From contig NZ_LAQL01000002.1 in NCBI RefSeq assembly GCF_001026905.1, positions 62,001 to 126,000 on the forward strand: 64,000 nt of DNA, read 5' to 3'. Position numbers and translations under genes: made by a program. The DNA is from Kiloniella spongiae (lineage in GTDB: Bacteria; Pseudomonadota; Alphaproteobacteria; Kiloniellales; Kiloniellaceae). A model generated the notes under the pieces. It was not told the origin of the DNA. It worked only from the letters and a program-made list of their open reading frames with translations, and did not search any database. This document shows, in pieces, positions 1 through 7,199 of this stretch (positions are counted from its first letter, which is position 1; every line of letters starts with the position of its first letter).

Positions 1-297
1 GGGAATGCGTTTGGAGAAGGTGGCCCCAACACCGAAGCACATCGGATCGCCCGACGCCAGAATACAGATGCTCTCTCCTCTTCGAGAGAGTATCTTCTCG
101 ACCATCGAAGAAAAGGGGGAGGACCAGTTTATTTGTTCTCGAGGATCTTCGCCCAACATTGCCAGATGACGTTCTCCGCCGACAAGTACTTTTGCCTGAT
201 CGAGCAAACGACGAGCAACAGGCGTCAGGCTATCCAGCCCTTCTTCGCCAATACCCAAAATCGTGAGCCAGGCACCCGTGTTTGCTTCAGAAGTCAT
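1..297 (-). CDS. cobL: Precorrin-6Y methyltransferase CobL, N-terminal part (cut by window edge)
   Basis: The gene reads off the left edge, so only the first 99 codons are present. The translation begins MTSEANTGAWLTILGIGEEG and continues with GGERHLAML and an ASGDPMCFGVGA stretch. These are the hallmarks of the CbiE-type SAM-dependent methyltransferase domain that forms the N-terminal half of CobL (C5/C15 methylation and C12 decarboxylation of precorrin-6B). The ATG overlaps the cobH stop codon as ATGA, so the two are probably translationally coupled. The C-terminal CbiT domain would lie outside the window, so fusion versus stand-alone CbiE cannot be decided here. Confidence 0.85.
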   Translation of the reverse strand, partial: MTSEANTGAWLTILGIGEEGLDSLTPVARRLLDQAKVLVGGERHLAMLGEDPREQINWSSPFSSMVEKILSRRGESICILASGDPMCFGVGATFSKRIP

Positions 298-929
298 TTG
301 TTATCCTTTGCCACCGCATTCAGCGCAGCGGATGCAATGGCACTTCCCCCGCGACGACCACGCAATGTCATGTAAGGGATGTCAATATTGGCAGCAATCA
401 AGGCATCTTTTGATTCAGCCGCACCAACGAACCCGACAGGAAAGCCAAGAATTGCAGCAGGCTTCGGTGCACCATCATGCAAAACTTCCAGTAATCTGAA
501 CAGCGCTGTCGGCGCATTCCCTATGACGACAACAGCGCCCTCAAGATGCTCTTTCCACAATTCCACCGCAGCGGCGGATCTTGTATTTCCGATTTCTTTG
601 GCAATTTCCGGCACACGCTCATCAATCAAGGGGCACAAGATCTGATTATTCGCAGGAAGCCTGTTTTGAATAATGCCATCACGTGCCATACGACAATCAA
701 CAATAATGGGCGCGCCCGCTTTAAGGGCAGCCCGCCCCTTCGCCGCGAAATCATCAGTCCAGGCAAGATCATCAATAACTTCCGGCATTCCGCAGGCATG
801 AATGATACGCACAGCAACATCAGCAACATCAGCAGGCATCTTCCCAAAATCCGCAGCGGCCTCTATCTGCGCAAATGACTCGCGATAAATTTCCTGTGGA
901 TCCCGGATATAGTCGTATTCAATCGACAT
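294..929 (-). CDS. cobH: Precorrin-8X methylmutase CobH
   Basis: 211 residues, the normal length for CobH/CbiC, which moves the methyl group from C11 to C12 of precorrin-8X to give hydrogenobyrinate. The RIIHACGMPE motif near residue 44 holds the conserved histidine thought to protonate the substrate. VDCRMARDGI and the C-terminal GRRGGSAIASAALNA are also family-typical. An AAGG lies about nine bases before the ATG. The gene is 24 bases downstream of cbiX and overlaps cobL by four bases, so cbiX-cobH-cobL read as one operon. The B12 function is firm; whether the aerobic (CobH) or anaerobic (CbiC) form applies is inferred from cobN elsewhere in the locus. Confidence 0.95.
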   Translation of the reverse strand: MSIEYDYIRDPQEIYRESFAQIEAAADFGKMPADVADVAVRIIHACGMPEVIDDLAWTDDFAAKGRAALKAGAPIIVDCRMARDGIIQNRLPANNQILCPLIDERVPEIAKEIGNTRSAAAVELWKEHLEGAVVVIGNAPTALFRLLEVLHDGAPKPAAILGFPVGFVGAAESKDALIAANIDIPYMTLRGRRGGSAIASAALNAVAKDNK

Positions 930-953
930 ACTTAAAAACCTTGATCCGCTTAT

Positions 954-2036
954 CTACGAGCTTTTATCATCTTTGGCCATGGTCACAGGCCCAAGAGGGT
1001 GATCCGCATGCGGATAGGGATGATGGTGGTGGTCGTGATCATGCCCATGATCGTGACTATGACCATGTCCATGAGAATGACCGTGTGAGTGATCGTGCCC
1101 ATGAGAGTGATCATTCTCATGAGAGTGGTCATCAGCAGTGCCAGTACCGATACCTTCAACATGATGATGGTGACTTTCCTGCGGCAGGCCAATTTCTGCT
1201 TCAAAACCCAGAACCTGTTCTCTGTATTTACAGAGCTTACAGTTCATCACGTTGGTTCCATCCAGGATTTCCTGAACGCGATCAGCAAAGGCATCAAGAA
1301 CCTGCGGATGATCTGACAGATAAGGCGCTTTCACAAAATCAATATCTGAATGTGCTTCGGCCACAACATCTGTGTAATCATAAATGCGTTTCACCAAAAT
1401 GCCTGTGAAAAGGAAGTAAGGGAAAACGATAATACGTTTGTACCCAAGCTTCGCCGCATGTTCCAGACCAGGTTGAACCAACGGGAAAGTAACACCGGAA
1501 TAACAAACTTCTCCCCAGCCAAAGCCAAACCCTTCCCAGAGAAGACGCATCACTTTGTTAACGTTGGAATTTGCATCCGGATCTGATGCACCACGACCAA
1601 CAACCATCAACATAGTCTCGTTGATAGGCATTTCGCCGTTTTCTTTGTTGGCGCGATCAACTGCTTCTTGAATACGGTCAGCAGCAGCTTTGATCAGTTT
1701 GGTATCAATGCCCAACTCGCGCCCATATTCGATCTTCATGTCTGGATGTTGTGCTTCGTATGTACGTAACACGGACGGAATGTCGTTCTTCGCGTGACCA
1801 GCCGCAAAGAGCATACCCGGAATAGCCAAAACCAAATCATGTCCAGATTCACGCAAGTTATCCAGACCAGTACGAATAATTGGCGTTGCAAACTCCAAGA
1901 AACCGCTATCGACTTCGTATTGAGGCAAGCGCTCACGAATACCCCGGGCAACGGATTCAAACTCGCGGACGGCGCCTTCATCACGGCTGCCATGTCCACA
2001 AACCATTACACCAATTTTTGGACCGTTTTCGGTCAT
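954..2036 (-). CDS. cbiX: Sirohydrochlorin cobaltochelatase-like CbiX with His-rich C-terminal tail
   Basis: About 360 residues. The N-terminal half has VMVCGHGSRDEG with the chelatase-type histidine near residue 15, and a second CbiX-like half follows (GEVCYSGVTFPLVQPGLEHA). Near residue 275 is MNCKLC, an MXCXXC motif like the one reported as an Fe-S site in Bacillus megaterium CbiX. The last 70 or so residues are extremely His-rich, with about 25 His in roughly 60 residues as SHGH/DHSH units, suggesting Co/Ni binding or storage. I place the start at the ATG preceded by GAGG at eight bases; an in-frame ATG seven codons upstream lacks a Shine-Dalgarno sequence. The family inserts cobalt into sirohydrochlorin, but a siroheme ferrochelatase role or a metallochaperone-like function is possible given that cobN is present. 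Confidence 0.9.
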   Translation of the reverse strand: MTENGPKIGVMVCGHGSRDEGAVREFESVARGIRERLPQYEVDSGFLEFATPIIRTGLDNLRESGHDLVLAIPGMLFAAGHAKNDIPSVLRTYEAQHPDMKIEYGRELGIDTKLIKAAADRIQEAVDRANKENGEMPINETMLMVVGRGASDPDANSNVNKVMRLLWEGFGFGWGEVCYSGVTFPLVQPGLEHAAKLGYKRIIVFPYFLFTGILVKRIYDYTDVVAEAHSDIDFVKAPYLSDHPQVLDAFADRVQEILDGTNVMNCKLCKYREQVLGFEAEIGLPQESHHHHVEGIGTGTADDHSHENDHSHGHDHSHGHSHGHGHSHDHGHDHDHHHHPYPHADHPLGPVTMAKDDKSS

Positions 2037-2061
2037 TATACTCACCTCATCCATCATTTTT

Positions 2062-2083
2062 TAGCAACAGGGCGGCGTTGCTA
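2062..2083 (-). other. Short stem-loop in the cbiX leader
   Basis: TAGCAAC and GTTGCTA form a perfect 7-bp stem around an 8-base GC-rich loop, and on the cbiX strand the stem is followed by six A residues before the upstream in-frame ATG. It lies in the 95-bp divergent cbiX/cbiB intergenic region. It could affect cbiX translation or simply be chance; no riboswitch consensus accompanies it. Confidence 0.35.
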
Positions 2084-2153
2084 CGATACACTTTTATCAA
2101 ATTATGGCTTACGACTACTTGACCTGTAACAAGACTGCTAACATTCTCGCGCC

Positions 2154-3155
2154 ATGTTGATGTCGTATTTGGTCCAAGAACCACTTTTTTTACCAATCCT
2201 GATCCTGATTACAGCTATTTTCATAGATATTGTAATCGGCGATCCTGCATGGCTGTATCGCTATGTTCCTCACCCCGTTGTCATTATCGGGAAGGCCATA
2301 GAAGTCAGTGAACGCCGAATGAATAATCCCAAGAACAACCGAATGACCGGAATTCTTCTCGGGGCCTTACTCTCTATCGGAATCATTGCTCTGGCCGTTG
2401 CTGTCGGTCTTATACTCTCACGCGCGTTGGGGCAAGTATCTCATGGCTGGATTGTCGAATCCATCCTTGCTTCCAGCCTTATCGCCTACAGAGGTTTGGG
2501 AACAGCAGTTCATAATGTCGCCACTGCACTTGCACAAAGCTTGGAGGAAGGCAGAAAAGCCATCAGCCATCTGGTCGGACGAGACCCCGAAAGTCTGGAC
2601 GAAGCAAGTATCTGCCGCGCGGCAATAGAAAGTATGGCAGAAAATTTTTCTGACGGTGTTGTTGCCCCCGTGTTCTGGTTTGCTCTTTTTGGTCTTCCCG
2701 GACTTTGTGCCTACAAGGCAATCAATACGCTGGACAGTATGATCGGCCACAAGAACGAACGCTACGAAGCTTTTGGTAAGTTCGCCGCACGTCTGGATGA
2801 TTTGGTCAATCTAATCCCGGCGCGTCTGGCTGGGTTACTCTATGTGCTCGCTGGCCTCTTAATTTCGAGAGCATCAGCAGCCAGAGCCTTCAAGGTTATG
2901 CTTCGTGATGCAGGCCAACATCGTTCCCCCAATGCAGGATGGCAAGAAGCTGCCGTTGCAGGTGCGCTTGGTTTCGCCCTTGCTGGCCCTCGCAAATACC
3001 CGGGTTATGTCGTCGATGATCCCTGGATGGGTGACGGTGGCCGCAGCGACCTTGCAGCGCCAGACATAAAGCTGGCTCTGAAACTCTATATAGGGGCGGG
3101 CTTTTGGATGTTGTTTCCTTTAGGGGTTTTGCTGATTTATTTCTCTTTTTTCTAA
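2154..3155 (+). CDS. cobD: Adenosylcobinamide-phosphate synthase CbiB/CobD
   Basis: 333 residues, an integral membrane enzyme that attaches (R)-1-aminopropan-2-ol phosphate to adenosylcobyric acid. Family signatures include FIDIVIGDPAWLYRYVPHPV at residues 24-43, ESMAENFSDGVVAPVFW in the middle, and DSMIGHKNERYEAFGKFAAR. Several hydrophobic segments are evident, including the C-terminal GFWMLFPLGVLLIYFSFF. The gene is divergent from cbiX with 95-117 bp between them, so a shared promoter region is likely. The start could be the first ATG or an ATG two codons later; neither has a clear Shine-Dalgarno sequence. The name cobD follows Pseudomonas denitrificans usage (cbiB in enterics). Confidence 0.95.
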   Translation: MLMSYLVQEPLFLPILILITAIFIDIVIGDPAWLYRYVPHPVVIIGKAIEVSERRMNNPKNNRMTGILLGALLSIGIIALAVAVGLILSRALGQVSHGWIVESILASSLIAYRGLGTAVHNVATALAQSLEEGRKAISHLVGRDPESLDEASICRAAIESMAENFSDGVVAPVFWFALFGLPGLCAYKAINTLDSMIGHKNERYEAFGKFAARLDDLVNLIPARLAGLLYVLAGLLISRASAARAFKVMLRDAGQHRSPNAGWQEAAVAGALGFALAGPRKYPGYVVDDPWMGDGGRSDLAAPDIKLALKLYIGAGFWMLFPLGVLLIYFSFF

Positions 3156-3158
3156 CGA

Positions 3159-3917
3159 TCAGATGAAGGATTTGACTAAACCGGAAACAGATAACGCCAT
3201 CAACAACACGAGAACCACATAGCGATAATGAGTTGCTGAGCTGCGCTGGAAAATATAGTTGCCCAAATAGATGCCCAAAGTTACAGGAACAACCAACAAT
3301 AAAGCCCGTGCAATTGTAACCTGATCCAAAAGACCTGCAAAAACCAAAGCTCCTGTTCCATAAGCATCAAGAATAAGAAAATACAGGTTCATGGTCGCCC
3401 GAACCACTTCTGCCGGAAGTGCCGCTGCCATCATATAGATAGCAACAGGTAATCCTCCCAAAGAAGCAGCACCATTAGCAACGCCTGAAATCAGACCTAC
3501 GGAAAGATTTTTAGCACTGCTTTCTTTTACTCTAAAACGGGCACCCAAGAACAACAAAATACTTGCGATCAATACGCCCAACGAGATTGCAATGCGCAAC
3601 GGATCTGCAGGTATTATTTTTAATAAAAAAACACCCGCCGGAACACCAATCGCAGCCCCGACACAAAGCCACCGCAATAGTCCCCAATGGATGGCTGTCC
3701 ACGTCATGCGGGCCATGACCAAGCTTGAAACCATCTCAAGTAGTAAAGCAATCGGCACGACTTCAACTGGTAAAAGCACCAGGGTTAATGACGTCACCAC
3801 AAGTGCAGAAAGACCAAAGCCTGCAAATCCGCGGCAAAGCCCAGCAACGGATCCGCAAAACAAAACATACAACAGATCAAGAGCATCCAACTGAACTTGT
3901 TCTAATAAAAACGCCAT
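3159..3917 (-). CDS. TSUP family (TauE/SafE-like) membrane permease
   Basis: About 252 residues, almost entirely hydrophobic helices with the family's early FCGSVAGLCRGFAGFGLSAL signature and a second half-repeat around SVGLISGVANGAASLGGLPV. TSUP proteins export or import sulfite, sulfoacetate or related organosulfur anions, or other small organic acids; the substrate cannot be read from sequence. An in-frame GTG precedes the chosen ATG directly, and GCAGGG is the likely ribosome site. The gene converges on cbiB with only 3 bp between stop codons. It shows no clear functional link to the cobalamin genes. Confidence 0.85.
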   Translation of the reverse strand: MAFLLEQVQLDALDLLYVLFCGSVAGLCRGFAGFGLSALVVTSLTLVLLPVEVVPIALLLEMVSSLVMARMTWTAIHWGLLRWLCVGAAIGVPAGVFLLKIIPADPLRIAISLGVLIASILLFLGARFRVKESSAKNLSVGLISGVANGAASLGGLPVAIYMMAAALPAEVVRATMNLYFLILDAYGTGALVFAGLLDQVTIARALLLVVPVTLGIYLGNYIFQRSSATHYRYVVLVLLMALSVSGLVKSFI

Positions 3918-3986
3918 CACCCTGCCCTGTTTTTTATTTACGAGCCTGTCACAGATTACACCTGAACATCTTGACCAACTCTCGAT

Positions 3987-4607
3987 CTAAGCAGAAGGAC
4001 GAACCAACTGCACAACCTCATTTACAACGGAATAATCCTGATAACCAAGGCGAGCCAAAGGTTTCATCTTGGTCGCATCAACCATACCGTCCGTGAGATA
4101 GGCTTCATCAATGTGCATCCCGACTACTTCCCCAAGAATTAAGGTATAGTGTTTGCCTTCGTGGTTCTTCGGTAAGTCCAAGCTTTTAAAAAGCTTACAT
4201 TCAAAATGGACCGGTGCTCCTTTTACACGGGGAGGCTTGATAATCTGTGAAGGAAGCTTCTCAAGGCCTGCTGCCTCAAACTCATCCACATCAGCCGGAG
4301 ACGATCTTGAGCTTTCATTCATTGCCGTGCGTTGTTCCCAAGAAACGAGATTGAAAACAAATTCTTCGGTTTCAACGATGTTCCGAAGTGTATCCTTCGT
4401 GCCTTCTTCCCTACTATCCGGCGCTATGCCCACACCGATAATTGGCGGTTCATCAGCAAAAGCATTGAAAAAACTATACGGAGCCAGATTACAAACACCC
4501 TCAGTTGATTTCGTTGAAAGCCAGGCAATAGGCCGTGGGAGTACGCAAGCTTTAAAAGGATTATAAGGCAAACCATGCTCTTTATGTTTGCCGGGAACAA
4601 AAAACAT
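3987..4607 (-). CDS. Flavin reductase-like FMN-binding split-barrel protein
   Basis: 206 residues. The N-terminal LPRPIAWLSTKSTEGVCNLA followed by PYSFFNAFADEPPIIGVG is the classic FMN-binding flavin reductase-like domain, in which the Arg-Pro and Ser-Phe-Phe-Asn residues contact FMN. The C-terminal half (HFECKLFKSLDLP and LILGEVVGMHIDE) also fits. Members reduce FMN with NAD(P)H for partner monooxygenases or have unknown substrates; no monooxygenase lies next to it. GGAG lies seven bases before the ATG. It stands alone, in the same direction as the TSUP gene 66 bp downstream, which it could co-express. Confidence 0.85.
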   Translation of the reverse strand: MFFVPGKHKEHGLPYNPFKACVLPRPIAWLSTKSTEGVCNLAPYSFFNAFADEPPIIGVGIAPDSREEGTKDTLRNIVETEEFVFNLVSWEQRTAMNESSRSSPADVDEFEAAGLEKLPSQIIKPPRVKGAPVHFECKLFKSLDLPKNHEGKHYTLILGEVVGMHIDEAYLTDGMVDATKMKPLARLGYQDYSVVNEVVQLVRPSA

Positions 4608-4701
4608 CTATGTCTCCGAATAAATGGCAGCAATTGAAAACTGCAGCAAAGAAAGTATCGGAGCTTAGGATGTTCTTATAAAAATCTAAAGCCCATAAAA
4701 T

Positions 4702-5439
4702 CTAAAGGCGAGTTTTGTGAAAAATCCAATCCGGAACAAGCCTTATAATGAGCATAATGCCACCCCAAAACCAGGGTGTGTAAACCACAGATTTTTTTCT
4801 ATCTAATGCTCTAACAATGAGCCTGGCAATCTGTTCAGGTTTTGCCCATAACGCCCCTTTAGAAAAACTGGCTGTCATCGGCGTATCAACAAAGCCCGGT
4901 TTAATAGTCAAAACCTGCACACCAGACTTGGCAAGACGATGCCGTAAACCCTGTAGGAAGATAGAAACAGCACCTTTTGCTGCCCCATAAACATAGTTTG
5001 ATTGCCGACCTCGATCCCCAGCGACAGAAGAGATAACGGCAATTGAACCGTGGTTTTGAGCCTCGAAAATATTAGCAAAATAAGTCAGTATTGCAAAAAC
5101 ACTCGTCGCATTGATCTCAAACGCATTAAGCGTATGCTCGACAGAAGCTTCACAGCTTTTTTGATCAGGAAGAATACCGTGGGCAACGAAAAGAATATCG
5201 ATGCCGCCAAGCTGTTCTATAGCATTCGCAAAAAAAGTTTCATTATCATGCTGTCCTGAAGCATTATATGCCCACGTGTGAACATCATTAGCCCCACGGA
5301 CTTTCAGGTCATTGGCAATAACAGAGAGTCTTTCCTGATCTCGTGCTAACAAAAACAGGTTATCACCACGTAATGCAAAAATCCTTGCTGTTGCCTCTGC
5401 TATAGCTGACGTCGCCCCGATTATAAGTATTTTTTTCAT
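4702..5439 (-). CDS. SDR oxidoreductase, DprE2-like (decaprenylphospho-keto-ribose reductase)
   Basis: 245 residues, a short-chain dehydrogenase. The N-terminal ILIIGATSAIAEATAR (Gly8 onward) is the nucleotide-binding glycine motif. The catalytic set is Asn110, Ser137/138, Tyr151 and Lys155 in NYVYGAAK. By itself this would only be an SDR, but it starts 15 bp after a clear DprE1-like gene, in the same order as Rv3790-Rv3791 in mycobacteria, where DprE2 reduces the 2-keto intermediate to polyprenyl-phosphoryl arabinose. The C-terminal hydrophobic stretch WGGIMLIIRLVPDWIF suggests membrane association, as expected for a lipid-linked substrate. GGGAAG precedes the ATG. The arabinose assignment is an inference from context. 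Confidence 0.8.
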   Translation of the reverse strand: MKKILIIGATSAIAEATARIFALRGDNLFLLARDQERLSVIANDLKVRGANDVHTWAYNASGQHDNETFFANAIEQLGGIDILFVAHGILPDQKSCEASVEHTLNAFEINATSVFAILTYFANIFEAQNHGSIAVISSVAGDRGRQSNYVYGAAKGAVSIFLQGLRHRLAKSGVQVLTIKPGFVDTPMTASFSKGALWAKPEQIARLIVRALDRKKSVVYTPWFWGGIMLIIRLVPDWIFHKTRL

Positions 5440-5454
5440 ATGCTTCCCAATAGC

Positions 5455-6771
5455 TTAATGTTCGACATCTAAACCCAGACGCTTTGACTGCAAAGAAGCA
5501 AAGATGCCAACCGCGCCATATCTTTCCCTGACAGACTGGAATGCCTCCCACTCAGGGTATCCTTTCTGGAAAACCCGATCACTCATGCGCGCATCTTTCG
5601 TGAGGTAGATCCTCCCCCCATAGTCGTGCACAATGACATCCAGTTGGTCCAACAACTCAAATGTTCTCGGACTGACCTTAAAATCCAACGCCAGCGTATA
5701 ACCTTCAAACGGAAAGGAAAGAAGGTTATCATTGCCTTTACCAAAAACCTTAAGGACAGACAGAAAAGATCCCGCGCCAGATTGAGATATCTTTTCAAGG
5801 ACACAGGTCATTCCCTCTAATCCCGCGTCTTTTGGAATAACAAACTGGTATTGCACAAAGCCTTTAGCCCCATAAAGTCGCGTCCAGTTCCCGATACCAT
5901 CCAAAGGATAAAAATAAGGGCCATAGTGAACATGCCGCTCTTGAATTTGCGCACGTACTCGACCATAGTAGAGACTATTAAAAGCCCCCACAGAATACTT
6001 ATTCAGGCAAAAGCCGGGCATGTTAAAAGGAATGGAAGATGTTGCTTTTTTCAAGTCAACATATCCGCCTTTTTCACTGTGGTTTCCCAGCATCAATAAA
6101 GATCGACCAAGCTCTTTTCCTTGTTTTAGACAGTCAATCCAGGCGACTGAATAAGTGGCCGAACGGTACTCGGTAAAAAGCTCCAAACATTCTTTCAGGT
6201 TAGCTGCTTTGTAAGTCGTTTCTTCAATAAAGCTACTTTCAATTTTCTGTAGTCTGATCGATGCATCAAGAATAACCCCTGTCAGCCCCATCCCGCCGCA
6301 AGTTGCCAAAAACAAATCTCTGTTTTCAGATGGCGAACAATTGAATATTTCTCCACTGGCAATCAATATTCGAAAAGACAAAACATGGTCACAAAAAGTG
6401 CCGACGTTATGATGATTCTTTCCATGGACATCACTTGCAATTGCCCCACCGACAGTTACAAATCTTGTTCCCGGCGTAACTGTCGGGAACCAACCTTTGG
6501 GCACAAAGACATCCAAAATATCATCGAGGCTGACACCCGCATCACATGACAGGATACCTGTTTCATCATCAAAGGAATGAAAGCGATTTAAATATTTTGT
6601 TGATATGACAGTTGACGAAAGAGAACTATCACCATAGCTACGCCCCAATCCCCGGGCGATAAACGACTTTGCGTCTTCGTCTTGTAAATTTCGCTGTAAT
6701 GCATCCCCCGACACAGGATTCAAAATTTCGGCCTCAGCGTCTGGATATTGTCCCCAACCACTGATTAGCAT
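5455..6771 (-). CDS. dprE1: FAD-dependent polyprenylphospho-ribose 2-oxidase, DprE1-like
   Basis: 438 residues. The N-terminal PCMH-type FAD domain contains GLGRSYGDSSL (41-51), VGGAIASDVHGKNHH (107-121) with the flavin-contacting His region, and ATCGGMGLTGVI. The C-terminal substrate domain has LKVFGKGN (340-347), GYTLALDF (357-364) and IYLTKDAR (388-395). Aligned with Mycobacterium tuberculosis DprE1, Lys341 and Lys392 match Lys367 and Lys418 with exact spacing, and Ala361 takes the place of Cys387. In mycobacteria DprE1 oxidises decaprenylphosphoryl-ribose at C2. It overlaps gtrA by 7 bp (AAAATGCTAA) and is followed by the DprE2-like gene, so the three form one operon. AGGA precedes the ATG. 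Confidence 0.9.
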   Translation of the reverse strand: MLISGWGQYPDAEAEILNPVSGDALQRNLQDEDAKSFIARGLGRSYGDSSLSSTVISTKYLNRFHSFDDETGILSCDAGVSLDDILDVFVPKGWFPTVTPGTRFVTVGGAIASDVHGKNHHNVGTFCDHVLSFRILIASGEIFNCSPSENRDLFLATCGGMGLTGVILDASIRLQKIESSFIEETTYKAANLKECLELFTEYRSATYSVAWIDCLKQGKELGRSLLMLGNHSEKGGYVDLKKATSSIPFNMPGFCLNKYSVGAFNSLYYGRVRAQIQERHVHYGPYFYPLDGIGNWTRLYGAKGFVQYQFVIPKDAGLEGMTCVLEKISQSGAGSFLSVLKVFGKGNDNLLSFPFEGYTLALDFKVSPRTFELLDQLDVIVHDYGGRIYLTKDARMSDRVFQKGYPEWEAFQSVRERYGAVGIFASLQSKRLGLDVEH

Positions 6772-7172
6772 TTTGTTTCCTTTGAGATAAATACGTACTT
6801 CTTATCCAATTGATACTTAATCCAATATCCAATTCCAAGACCGATTACACCTCCGAAATAGCGCATCATTCTATCATCAAAAATAAAATGAAACCCAAAT
6901 TCAAAGGTCCAGAATATTAGCGTCGTGAAAACCCCCATCATCGTATAAAGCATAAAAATTTTGCTTTCATGCCCCATACCACTCGTTCGGTAACGAAATA
7001 TATACCTTTTATCTAGCAAATACTTAGTAATGAGACCAACCGCCGTCCCCGCCCCTACGGACAAAATCAGAGCAAATGGGCCGGAATAAACTTTCAGGAA
7101 TAAATCCTGAGAAGCGATATTTGCGATCGTCGCTAAAATAGCAAAAAGACAATAACTCAATAAAAGATTCAT
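6765..7172 (-). CDS. GtrA family membrane protein (Rv3789-like)
   Basis: 135 residues with four predicted membrane helices (around residues 4-22, 30-48, 70-90 and 102-120), typical of GtrA proteins that help move or anchor polyprenyl-linked sugars. It is the first gene of the gtrA-dprE1-dprE2 operon. In Mycobacterium tuberculosis a GtrA protein (Rv3789) likewise lies directly before dprE1, so a role in handling polyprenyl-phosphoryl arabinose is a reasonable inference. Its stop codon lies within the dprE1 start region. Its ATG is only 27 bp from the ATG of the divergent UbiA gene, leaving unusually little room for promoters. Confidence 0.85.
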   Translation of the reverse strand: MNLLLSYCLFAILATIANIASQDLFLKVYSGPFALILSVGAGTAVGLITKYLLDKRYIFRYRTSGMGHESKIFMLYTMMGVFTTLIFWTFEFGFHFIFDDRMMRYFGGVIGLGIGYWIKYQLDKKYVFISKETKC

Positions 7173-7199
7173 TAAGAACTTCGGTTTTAAAAATTAGAT

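Noticed and set aside
875-1408. His/Asp-rich plus-strand open frame over the cbiX tail
   Set aside because: It is the antisense shadow of the SHGH/DHSH repeats of cbiX; the palindromic-like codon usage of His repeats produces a similar frame on the other strand.
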